Below, piece after piece: positions 18,571-26,454 of a stretch of 64,000 nt of DNA. The notes beneath the pieces were generated by a model, which was not told the DNA's origin, did not search any database, and saw only the letters and a program-made list of their open reading frames with translations. The DNA is from RGZA01 sp964568585. Its GTDB lineage: Bacteria > Pseudomonadota > Alphaproteobacteria > UBA9219 > RGZA01. A program made the position numbers and the translations under genes. The first letter of the stretch is position 1; each line of letters starts with the position of its first letter. The stretch is taken from NCBI GenBank assembly GCA_964568585.1, contig CAZMQI010000001.1, positions 1-64,000 of the forward strand. Reading direction: 5' to 3'.

Positions 18571-19701
18571 TTACGCTGCTCTCGTTTTGCTGCTACGTTG
18601 ATAAAGGTTCAACCACACTTCTGCAAGTTTTTCTAATTCTGCAATGCTGGTTCCCCACCCGAAACTGATGCGGATGGCCGATGTAGCCTCGGCTTCGTCT
18701 GCGCCCATGGCTTTTAATACTGGGGATGGCTGCACTTTTCCACTCGAACATGCTGAACCGCTACTAACTGCCAAGCCCGCCAAATCGAATGCCATAAGCT
18801 GGGTATCGTTACGCACGCCTGGCATGGTAATGCAGGAAATCGCAGCAACGCGCGGCGCATCCGCGCCAAATACTTTGGCTTGCGGCACGCGCTGCGTAAT
18901 CAGCATTTCGAACATACCGCGCCATTTAATCCATTCAGTGGTTTGTTCTAAATCTGCATCTATCAATTCCACCGCGCGGCCAAAACCGACGATACCTGCC
19001 ACATTTTCGGTGCCAGCACGTTTGCGTGATTCCTGACTGCCGCCCGTCATCAGCGGCGCAAGCTTTACGGCTTCGCTGCAAATTAATGCGCCAATCCCCT
19101 GCGGACCGCCAAGTTTATGGGCGGATAGGCTAAGCATATCCACGCCCAAATCCTTGAAATCCACCGCCATGCGGCCTGCACCCTGCACTGCATCACAATG
19201 CATGATTGCGCCATATTGTTTGGCAAGTGCAGCAGCTTCTTTCACGGGTTGAATAACACCAGTCTCATTATTGACCAACATAACACTGAGAATACTTTGT
19301 GGATTTGCTTTAAGAACATCTTCCAAGTGGTTCAAATCAATCACGCCATCTGCATTCACGCGCACGATATGCGGCGCAGTTGCAGTTTGCATGACTGAAG
19401 GATGTTCGATGGCGGAAATGATATTCGGGCGGCCCGCAACCCCATGCCTATTAAAGCTATATAAGGCCATATTGTTGGCTTCGGTTGCACCGCTGGTAAA
19501 TGTAACTTGGGATGACTTCACATTGTAGCGTTTGGCGACAATAGCCCTTGCGCCTTCCACTTTATGACGCGCTTCGCGGCCAAAGCCGTGCACCGATGAT
19601 GCATTGCCATGACTTTCCAGCGCCTCAGTCATCGCCTTAATGACTTCAGGCTTCACAGGCGTTGTTGCGGCGTAATCCAGATAAATGGGCGTATTGCTCA
19701 T
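18571..19701 (-). CDS. Cysteine desulfurase (IscS/NifS family)
   Basis: A PLP-dependent enzyme that takes sulfur from cysteine for Fe-S clusters or thiolation. It has 376 residues from MSNTPIYLDYAATTPV. The PLP lysine lies in SLSAHKLGGPQGIGAL and the catalytic cysteine loop reads SSGSACSSGKVQPSP. An upstream in-frame start (19737) would add twelve residues but the family start is at 19701. It is followed by the HSC20-like gene after 9 nt, and is divergent from the alpha/beta hydrolase gene. This pairing points to Fe-S biogenesis; whether it is the IscS of a full ISC system or an accessory NifS-like copy is uncertain. Confidence 0.9.
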   Translation of the reverse strand: MSNTPIYLDYAATTPVKPEVIKAMTEALESHGNASSVHGFGREARHKVEGARAIVAKRYNVKSSQVTFTSGATEANNMALYSFNRHGVAGRPNIISAIEHPSVMQTATAPHIVRVNADGVIDLNHLEDVLKANPQSILSVMLVNNETGVIQPVKEAAALAKQYGAIMHCDAVQGAGRMAVDFKDLGVDMLSLSAHKLGGPQGIGALICSEAVKLAPLMTGGSQESRKRAGTENVAGIVGFGRAVELIDADLEQTTEWIKWRGMFEMLITQRVPQAKVFGADAPRVAAISCITMPGVRNDTQLMAFDLAGLAVSSGSACSSGKVQPSPVLKAMGADEAEATSAIRISFGWGTSIAELEKLAEVWLNLYQRSSKTRAA

Positions 19702-19721
19702 TGGGCAGTTATTAATCCCTC

Positions 19722-19749
19722 TATATAGTGGCGGCACAAACTATCACAA
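19722..19749 (-). promoter_or_regulatory. Candidate promoter of the cysteine desulfurase gene
   Basis: On the minus strand TTGTGA (19749-19744) and TATATA (19727-19722) are separated by 16 nt, 20 nt before the ATG. The match to a sigma-70 promoter is moderate. Confidence 0.4.
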
Positions 19750-19871
19750 AGCAAAGCAGTTGTTTTTAATTTCAACCCTGTCTGCTAGGTTGCGGTTGTT
19801 AGAAAATAGCGGGCGTTAGGGGGTTTAAGCCCTTAATTAAAGGATATTTTGAGCTGCTGCTCACGAAAACC

Positions 19872-19901
19872 TTGAAAATTAACGATTATATCCGCTATAG
19901 T
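19872..19901 (+). promoter_or_regulatory. Candidate promoter of the alpha/beta hydrolase gene
   Basis: TTGAAA (19872-19877) and TATAGT (19896-19901) are separated by 18 nt, 44 nt upstream of the hydrolase ATG. This is a good sigma-70-like pair in an A+T-rich divergent region. Confidence 0.45.
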
Positions 19902-19945
19902 GAATTATTAATAAAGTGTAAACAGCCAATTTATAGGGTGTGCGT

Positions 19946-20617
19946 ATGCCAGAAGTACTATTTAACGGACCAGCCGGACGTCTTGAAGGCCGTTATAGCC
20001 CAGGTAAATCACCAACCGCACCTATCGCGCTGGTTTTGCACCCAAGCCCGCAACATGGCGGCACGATGAACAACAAGGTCGTGTTCAACGTCTATCAATC
20101 ATTCACCAGCCGTGATTTCGCAACCTTGCGTTTCAATTTCCGCGGTGTTGGTCGTTCCCAAGGTTCATATGATCGCGGTGAAGGCGAACTGGCCGACGCA
20201 ACCTCTGCATTGGATTGGTTGCAAACGATTAATCCAGCAGCGCGTAGCGTGTGGGTTGCCGGTTTCTCATTCGGTTCATGGATTGGTATGCAGTTATTGA
20301 TGCGCCGTCCTGAAATCGACAGCTTCATCTCTATCGCACCACCAGCTAACATGCTGGATTTCACCTTCCTTGCGCCATGCCCTACTTCCGGCATGATCAT
20401 TCAAGGCGATCAGGATGAAATTGTTCCAGAACCATCTGTTGCGAAGCTCGTTCACAAGCTTTCATACCAACGCGGCATCAAAATCGATTACCGCGTTATC
20501 CAAGGCGCAGACCACTTCTTCACCGATCAAACGGATAAGATGCAAAAAGCGGTTGAAAGCTATCTTGACCAAGCATTGTTCAACCCAGCTTCCATGGGCT
20601 TTGCGATGTCAGCTTAA
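19946..20617 (+). CDS. Alpha/beta hydrolase
   Basis: A 223-residue cytoplasmic alpha/beta-hydrolase. The nucleophile elbow is GFSFG (in VAGFSFGSW), the oxyanion region is LHPSPQHGGTMNN, and the late acidic and histidine residues lie in IQGDQDEIVPE and QGADHFF. Homologues of this compact type are common in alphaproteobacteria near cysteine desulfurase genes, as here (divergent), but no substrate is known. A GTG two codons upstream (19940) is possible; ATG 19946 is preferred. A good terminator follows at 20636. Confidence 0.86.
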   Translation: MPEVLFNGPAGRLEGRYSPGKSPTAPIALVLHPSPQHGGTMNNKVVFNVYQSFTSRDFATLRFNFRGVGRSQGSYDRGEGELADATSALDWLQTINPAARSVWVAGFSFGSWIGMQLLMRRPEIDSFISIAPPANMLDFTFLAPCPTSGMIIQGDQDEIVPEPSVAKLVHKLSYQRGIKIDYRVIQGADHFFTDQTDKMQKAVESYLDQALFNPASMGFAMSA

Positions 20618-20635
20618 GGGCTGACCACATAATAG

Positions 20636-20661
20636 AAAAACCGGCGTTTGCCGGTTTTTTT
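20636..20661 (+). terminator. Rho-independent terminator after the alpha/beta hydrolase
   Basis: CCGGC-GTTT-GCCGG (20641-20654), flanked by AAAAA on the left and a run of seven T on the right, gives a stable hairpin with a U tail. It begins 18 nt after the stop codon. Confidence 0.88.
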
Positions 20662-20703
20662 ATGCCTTAATTCCTGATTTTGTGGGCTTTGAACAGTTTA
20701 TAG

Positions 20704-20718
20704 TTAACAAGCCGTTAC
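20704..20718 (+). promoter_or_regulatory. TTAA-N7-TTAC, near match to a CtrA-like site
   Basis: TTAA (20704-20707) and TTAC (20715-20718) flank seven bases, one mismatch from the TTAA-N7-TTAA consensus, 42 nt before the 585-residue unknown gene. Assignment by pattern only. Confidence 0.3.
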
Positions 20719-20759
20719 CATTTAATAGAATATGAAGCATTTTCCGCGAAACTGAGCGG

Positions 20760-22517
20760 ATGGCAATGACAAGGGAAGAAGCACAACGGGAGTTAGATGC
20801 GATTACTGCTGCCAGCGGTAATTTAGGTACACGCATAATTGGTGACAGTCAGTATCAAGCAGCGTTTAGAAAAACAGACGGGTCAGTATATTCGCTGGCA
20901 GAGTTGGATGGTGTCGGCCCCACATCCCCACTGATATACACTCAAAAATCTCTAATTATAACCATGACGCGATCAGGACTGCGTGACGCTATGGCTGAAG
21001 CCGCACGAAAAGGCACATCCATATTCATAAATGGTATTCCCGTTGCTGCTGGTGCAGACCCGCTTGCAGGTGTTTCCTCGCTAGCGGATCTCAATAATAT
21101 CAATGTTGGCCCCGATCCTGCTTATGTCGCAAAACTGCAAGCGATTGCCAATCCTACTGCTGCGGTACCGCCGATAGTACAAGCACCACCTGTAATAGCA
21201 CAGACTACGATTATTCCACCCGTTGTAAATCAACCAAGACCTGAACCAGACAAGATAGTACCAACCGTTGCATCCCCACACGCAATACCACCTGCAATGC
21301 CTGCGGTTATTCAACAAAACGCTTCACCTGCACTCCAACAGCCAACTGTACCTGACCAACGTCGCCCAGCGGTTGTGCTACCGCCAGCCGCTGCTCTTGC
21401 ACCAGCACGTCCTGCATCACAGCTTTCACTCGGGAAAATAACGCCGCAAACAACGGTGTTGGATTTGATTGTAAATGGCGTTCAAACATCAAACGATGCT
21501 GAAGCAGCAGGCCTTAGAGCTGTTGCGACCGAAAAACTGACCAAAGAACTCAGCGCAAAACAACCAGAGCTTGCCAGTAACCCGCAGGCGCTAGCTGCTG
21601 CAGTTCAGCAAGGCCTGCCGAATTCCATTCGCGGTCTTATTCTTGATTTAAGTAAAGACAAGAACGTACAACAAAAAATTGCCAGTGGGTTTCTAGACGC
21701 TATGCGCCGTGAAAACCCAAGCGCGGAACAATCGGGCTTTTATCAAAACCTAAAACGCCTTTCCAGCAATGAACAAACCTTCGGAGCGTTCCTCAACACC
21801 AATATGCTGGAAGGCATCACCAAAGATTTCGAACAACGCGCGCGCGCCGAAAATGGCGGCAGAGTCCCTGCGACGGTTATGGATGCGGTTGCCAATAACA
21901 TCATGCGCGTGAAGCCAGAAATCAAACAGTACAATGACCGGCTTGGACAAAGCATAAATGATTTTGTGTGCAACCCTGAAATCTCTCGGCAACGTCTGTT
22001 ACAAAGCGCATCCACCCAACGCGAAATCAGGGAGGGTGTCGCTAAATTCAGACGGGAACATCCGTTCCAAACGTTTTTTGCCGATATGATTGGCACCAAC
22101 ATGCATGCCGAAGGTGAAAAACGCGCATTGGCAGAAATGACCAAGCGCGGCATGCGTGACAAGAATTATTCGCGCGAAATCCAGTCAGGCTTCATCAACG
22201 AATTTAACAGGCGCGCAGAAACCGAAATGCGCGGCGAACAGCTTGAAAATATGCGCGCATTCACAAGGCATTTAAGCCATCTACCCTATAGCCGTTTTAT
22301 TCAGGAAGACATCAGCCCGCGCCGCATGTCGGCCATCATTTTAGGTATTGAACGTCCCGGTGAAGAACGCGCGCCAACACGCCATATCATACCGCAGCAA
22401 CTGATAACCAGAAATCAAAGCCCGCATGTGAATGTGGTGGCCGCACAACCATCGCCAGACCCCACAGCCCTGCGGCAGCAGCAGCCCCCACGTCTTACCA
22501 TCCATAACGTGGGTTAG
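20760..22517 (+). CDS. Unknown 585-residue protein with Pro/Ala-rich linker, no signal peptide
   Basis: I do not recognise this protein. The N-terminal 130 residues look globular. Residues 130-225 are a low-complexity stretch rich in Pro, Ala, Val and Gln, and residues 225-540 are charged and predicted helical (for example RREHPFQTFFADMIG and RRAETEMRGEQLENMRAF). The tail is again Pro/Gln-rich. There is no signal peptide or membrane segment and only one clear cysteine. The start is supported only by GAGCGG a few bases before the ATG; a second ATG lies two codons later. It is transcribed towards anmK. Codon use looks like that of its neighbours. It could be a structural protein or a substrate of a non-Sec secretion route. 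Confidence 0.75.
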   Translation: MAMTREEAQRELDAITAASGNLGTRIIGDSQYQAAFRKTDGSVYSLAELDGVGPTSPLIYTQKSLIITMTRSGLRDAMAEAARKGTSIFINGIPVAAGADPLAGVSSLADLNNINVGPDPAYVAKLQAIANPTAAVPPIVQAPPVIAQTTIIPPVVNQPRPEPDKIVPTVASPHAIPPAMPAVIQQNASPALQQPTVPDQRRPAVVLPPAAALAPARPASQLSLGKITPQTTVLDLIVNGVQTSNDAEAAGLRAVATEKLTKELSAKQPELASNPQALAAAVQQGLPNSIRGLILDLSKDKNVQQKIASGFLDAMRRENPSAEQSGFYQNLKRLSSNEQTFGAFLNTNMLEGITKDFEQRARAENGGRVPATVMDAVANNIMRVKPEIKQYNDRLGQSINDFVCNPEISRQRLLQSASTQREIREGVAKFRREHPFQTFFADMIGTNMHAEGEKRALAEMTKRGMRDKNYSREIQSGFINEFNRRAETEMRGEQLENMRAFTRHLSHLPYSRFIQEDISPRRMSAIILGIERPGEERAPTRHIIPQQLITRNQSPHVNVVAAQPSPDPTALRQQQPPRLTIHNVG

Positions 22518-22530
22518 TTTATTTCCGTGA

Positions 22531-23601
22531 TTATTTCCGGCCTGTGGTTGTTTTAAAGCTTATCGGCAAGCCTAACACTTCACGTACTGCTAAATAAGCG
22601 AATGCTTGCGCTTCAATCGCATCGCCATCCAGCTTTAATTTTTCAATTGAAATAGTTTTGATACCCGTAAGCTTATTCAACCGCTTCAGCAGCTCGCTAT
22701 TCTTACGCCCACCCCCACATGCGATAATAAGCTTTGGTTTTTGTGGGCATTGCTTCAATGTTTTAGCAATTGCTGCAGCTGTCATTTGCGTCAAGGTTGC
22801 AGCGCCATCATTCACACTTAAATGTTTTGGAATGCAGCTTAAAAACGCGTTCCTATCCAGCGATTTTGGCATCTTCTTTTTAAAATACGGATGCGCCAGA
22901 AAACATTTCAGCCATGCGGCATCAACCTTGCCTTTAGCGGCAACTTTTCCGCCCTTATCAAATGCGCCTTTCTTATGCTGCTGCATCCAGTCATCAATCA
23001 ACGCATTACCAGGACCAGTATCACAGGCCAGCAATGTTCCCGCGCCGATATAGGTGATATTCGCAACGCCGCCAATATTCAAAAAAACCACGGGGAGTTT
23101 TTGCATTGCGGCCAATGCCTGATGATATACAGGCACCAAAGGTGCACCCTGCCCACCCGCCTTCACATCCGCGCTACGGAAATCATACACAACGGGAATG
23201 CCAGTAAGTTTACACAGCAACTTCCCATCACCGATTTGTACGGTCATTTTCTTTGCAGGCTCGTGGTGCAGCGTATGGCCATGAAAGCCGATGCAGTCAA
23301 CATCACTGGCTTTCAATTTATGTTTTTTCAAAAACTGCTTCACTGCCTTGGCATGCAGAACCGTTAATTCCTTTTCCAAAGCAGGGGCTTTACGTTGTCC
23401 CAAGGCCGCTTTAATTTTTTTACGCAAAGCCGCGCTGTAGGGGTAGCTTGCGAACGCGCCTGTTTTTACAATGCGTTTGCCATCCGTTTGCAGTGTTGCG
23501 ACATCAATCCCGTCCATCGACGTGCCGCTCATCAGCCCAATGGCATTAAATAAGCGTTTTTTAGGGGCATTGATTGAGTTTGAATATTTGGTCATAACCA
23601 T
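22531..23601 (-). CDS. anmK: Anhydro-N-acetylmuramic acid kinase AnmK
   Basis: Converts recycled 1,6-anhydro-MurNAc to MurNAc-6-phosphate in the cytoplasm. The 356 residues contain the family signature IGLMSGTSMDGID near the N-terminus, GQGAPLVPVYH, FLNIGGVANI, CDTGPGNALIDDWM and ACGGGRKN. The start is uncertain: MVMTKYSNS at 23601 is preferred over a longer frame from 23676 that would overlap tyrS. An insertion rich in Lys (around GGKVAAKGKVDA) is notable but within the family fold. It is divergent from tyrS and fits with the peptidoglycan genes nearby. Confidence 0.93.
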   Translation of the reverse strand: MVMTKYSNSINAPKKRLFNAIGLMSGTSMDGIDVATLQTDGKRIVKTGAFASYPYSAALRKKIKAALGQRKAPALEKELTVLHAKAVKQFLKKHKLKASDVDCIGFHGHTLHHEPAKKMTVQIGDGKLLCKLTGIPVVYDFRSADVKAGGQGAPLVPVYHQALAAMQKLPVVFLNIGGVANITYIGAGTLLACDTGPGNALIDDWMQQHKKGAFDKGGKVAAKGKVDAAWLKCFLAHPYFKKKMPKSLDRNAFLSCIPKHLSVNDGAATLTQMTAAAIAKTLKQCPQKPKLIIACGGGRKNSELLKRLNKLTGIKTISIEKLKLDGDAIEAQAFAYLAVREVLGLPISFKTTTGRK

Positions 23602-23639
23602 TATGCTAAAACCATCTAAACAAAACTGAAACAAAAAAG

Positions 23640-24875
23640 ATGACCAACTCAACATTCCTGCAAACGCTTCACGCACGCGGCTACATTCACCAAATCACCG
23701 ATGAAAAGGGATTGGATGCTGCAGCTTTCAGCAAAACCATCACCGCCTATATCGGTTTTGATGCGACCGCAGATTCGTTGCATGTCGGAAATCTGGTTTC
23801 GATTATGCTCCTGCGCCGCTTGCAACAGGCTGGACACAAACCCATCGTTCTAATGGGCGGCGGGACGACAAAAGTCGGAGATCCATCGGGTAAGGATGAA
23901 ACCCGTCAATTACTAACCGATGATAAAATCGCCGCCAACATCGCATCCATCAAAACAATTTTCGGGAATTACTTGAAATTCGGTGATGGCCCAACCGACG
24001 CCATCATGGTCAACAACGCTGACTGGCTGGATAAGCTGGAATACATATCGTTTCTGCGTGATGTTGGCCGCCATTTCACCATCAACCGCATGCTGACCTA
24101 CGACAGCGTAAAAATGCGCTTGGAACGTGAACAACCCCTCACATTCCTTGAATTCAATTACATGATTATGCAGGCCTATGATTATGTGGAACTGTACAAA
24201 CGTTATGGCTGCGCTTTGCAAATGGGTGGCTCTGACCAATGGGGCAACATCACCAATGGTACCGAACTGGGTCACCGTATGGCACAAGCAACTCTGTATG
24301 GCCTTACAACCCCCCTCATCACCACATCATCCGGCGCAAAGATGGGTAAAACAGCAGCGGGTGCTGTATGGCTCAAAGCTGACAAACTCAGCCCATATGA
24401 TTATTGGCAATTCTGGCGCAATACCGAAGATGCGGATGTCGGCAAATTCCTTAAACTATTCACTGATGTTCCGTTGGATGAAATCGCGCGTCTATCGGCA
24501 CTCCAAGGCAATGAAATTAACGAGGCAAAAAAAGTTTTAGCATTTGAAGCCACCAAATTATGCCATGGCGAAAAAGCGGCCGTTGAATCTGCTGAAACCG
24601 CACGCAAAACCTTCGAAGAAGGAAAGGTTGGCGATAATCTTCCAACTTTCACAATTTCGAAAGCTGAATTACAAAAAGGTATTCCGCTTATTGATGTGTT
24701 AATTACAGCCGGCATGGCCACAAGCAAAGGTGAAGCAAAACGTTTAATCGAGGGCGGTGGTGCAAAAATCAACGATGTTGCAATCAGCAATGTCAATGAA
24801 GTGGTACGCAGCGATGGCAGCGACATCAAACTCTCGGCCGGAAAAAAGCGCCACGCGCTTATTAAATCCGCGTAA
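23640..24875 (+). CDS. tyrS: Tyrosine--tRNA ligase
   Basis: Class Ic aminoacyl-tRNA synthetase of 411 residues. The Rossmann domain contains GFDATADSLHVGNL (HIGH equivalent) and the second signature SGAKMGKT in place of KMSKS. The tyrosine-binding segment YDYVELYKRYGCALQMGGSDQWGNI is typical, and an S4 RNA-binding domain fills about residues 345-411. No obvious Shine-Dalgarno sequence precedes the ATG. It is divergent from anmK with a gap of about 40 nt. Confidence 0.96.
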   Translation: MTNSTFLQTLHARGYIHQITDEKGLDAAAFSKTITAYIGFDATADSLHVGNLVSIMLLRRLQQAGHKPIVLMGGGTTKVGDPSGKDETRQLLTDDKIAANIASIKTIFGNYLKFGDGPTDAIMVNNADWLDKLEYISFLRDVGRHFTINRMLTYDSVKMRLEREQPLTFLEFNYMIMQAYDYVELYKRYGCALQMGGSDQWGNITNGTELGHRMAQATLYGLTTPLITTSSGAKMGKTAAGAVWLKADKLSPYDYWQFWRNTEDADVGKFLKLFTDVPLDEIARLSALQGNEINEAKKVLAFEATKLCHGEKAAVESAETARKTFEEGKVGDNLPTFTISKAELQKGIPLIDVLITAGMATSKGEAKRLIEGGGAKINDVAISNVNEVVRSDGSDIKLSAGKKRHALIKSA

Positions 24876-24900
24876 TCAACATTTTTGCACGTGATTGTGG

Positions 24901-24929
24901 TTAAAAATGGTTAACCCCCATTAACTTAA
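24901..24929. promoter_or_regulatory. Array of TTAA boxes with 10-bp phasing
   Basis: TTAA occurs at 24901, 24911 and 24921, exactly 10 bp apart, with another at 24926. The array lies 65-93 nt before the 24994 gene. The spacing (N6) is one base shorter than the CtrA consensus (N7), so another dimeric or cooperative regulator is possible. Confidence 0.35.
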
Positions 24930-24993
24930 GTAAGGGTTTGTTATTCAAATTCGCGAATAATAGGCCTTTGTTTATTGATGATTCCGGATAGTC

Positions 24994-26454
24994 ATGGCGA
25001 ACCCGTTTTTTGGCTCAACACCATCCGCAGGCTTGATGCCTGATGACGCATTGCGCGCTGCAGGGCTTGAACTATCACCCGCAACGCAGCAACTTTATTC
25101 CAGCCCGCGCGCATTATTGTGGGTCAACAAACCGAACTTGTTCGAGCAACTGCGCGCCTATGCGGCATCGCACGGCATCCACGACACCTTTGCCGACGCA
25201 ACCACCATCAGTCGGCTTCTTGCAACACGTGACCCGAATGACCGCGCCATTGCCGATCGCATGATGACCGAAAGCGTGATACGCACGGCTAAAGAAATTA
25301 CTGGCACAGATGGCAGCAATTTCGCTGCTGTGTTTGCTGCTGCGATGGCTCCACGTAACAGCCCTTCCGCCGCGCAAGATCAGATTGAAACAGCATTAAA
25401 TGCGGCAGGACCACAGCACCCTATTTATAGCAGCATGCGTGATGAATACGAAAAACTTGCACAGCACGGCAATATGAACAATTCGAAAATGGTCAGTCTT
25501 CGCGTGAATATGGCGCGTATCCGTCAAAATGGATTTAGCGAAGATATCAATCCCAATTCCATCCGCATCAATATCCCCGAAGGCCATGCTCGTTATAATA
25601 TCAACGGTATGGCTGGTGAATCCCGCGTGATTATCGGCGAAGCGCCACGCGAAGGGGGGCCTATTAAAACAACGCCCATTGCACGTGGCACCGTGGAAGC
25701 AATGGAAATGCAGCCCACATGGTATATTCCCAATTCCATTGCACAGCGCAAAGGACTGTATGACCCGACTTTCCTTGCAAATTTACGTAGAGAATATCAG
25801 GCATCCGGTCAGACAGGCCGCATGTATAGTTTTATCGGGCCAAGCGGCGAGCGTTACAATGTCGATTGGAATAATTTCAATAATCCCGGCGTAAGCCCGT
25901 TTTCACAACCGCCGTCACCTACCAATCCGCTTGGCGCGATAAAAGTCGTGCTTGGCGGTGAGTTTGGCCGCAATAGCATTCGCCTGCATGACACTGTTGC
26001 ATCGGAACGTACATCATCCTTCAACAAATATGCACAAAGTTCAGGCTGCATTCGTGTGCAAAATATCGCGGAGGTAGCCGGTGCATTGGCCGCCGACCAA
26101 TCGCTGGGCACGCAACATGGCTATGCCAATAACCGCGATTTCTTTGCAGCGATTATGCAACCAGGGGTCAATGGTCCCGATGGACGCCCGCAATGGGCGC
26201 AACCACACTATGCTGGTCAACGTATTCCAATCCAGCGCGGTATAAAGGTTGAGACCACCTATAATACTGTGTCATGGGATGCACAGAACCAGCGTGCCGT
26301 TGTTCACCGTGATATTTATCGCCGTGACGCGCAAGCAGATGTGCCGTCACGTAACGCCATGCCAGCTATTGCATTCCAAAGCGGAGCTATTGTGCCAGCG
26401 GTGGATAATAATCAACGTCAACTCACCGCCGCTGCACCATTTTTCACAACTTAA
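24994..26454 (+). CDS. L,D-transpeptidase-family protein without a signal peptide
   Basis: A 486-residue YkuD-domain protein. The N-terminal 160 residues are unrecognised. The catalytic half, about residues 165-390, parallels the exported transpeptidase at 7727: SLRVNMARIRQ, INIPEGHARYNI, TWYIPNSIAQ and the active-site motif SSGCIRV with C352. Unlike that protein it has no signal peptide, no membrane segment and no peptidoglycan-binding repeat, and it carries an insertion around residues 260-315. The C-terminal 90 residues are extra. The substrate is presumably peptidoglycan, so export by a non-Sec route, or a cytoplasmic acyl-transfer role, must be considered. It overlaps the opposing 26451 gene tail-to-tail by 4 nt. 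Confidence 0.82.
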   Translation: MANPFFGSTPSAGLMPDDALRAAGLELSPATQQLYSSPRALLWVNKPNLFEQLRAYAASHGIHDTFADATTISRLLATRDPNDRAIADRMMTESVIRTAKEITGTDGSNFAAVFAAAMAPRNSPSAAQDQIETALNAAGPQHPIYSSMRDEYEKLAQHGNMNNSKMVSLRVNMARIRQNGFSEDINPNSIRINIPEGHARYNINGMAGESRVIIGEAPREGGPIKTTPIARGTVEAMEMQPTWYIPNSIAQRKGLYDPTFLANLRREYQASGQTGRMYSFIGPSGERYNVDWNNFNNPGVSPFSQPPSPTNPLGAIKVVLGGEFGRNSIRLHDTVASERTSSFNKYAQSSGCIRVQNIAEVAGALAADQSLGTQHGYANNRDFFAAIMQPGVNGPDGRPQWAQPHYAGQRIPIQRGIKVETTYNTVSWDAQNQRAVVHRDIYRRDAQADVPSRNAMPAIAFQSGAIVPAVDNNQRQLTAAAPFFTT

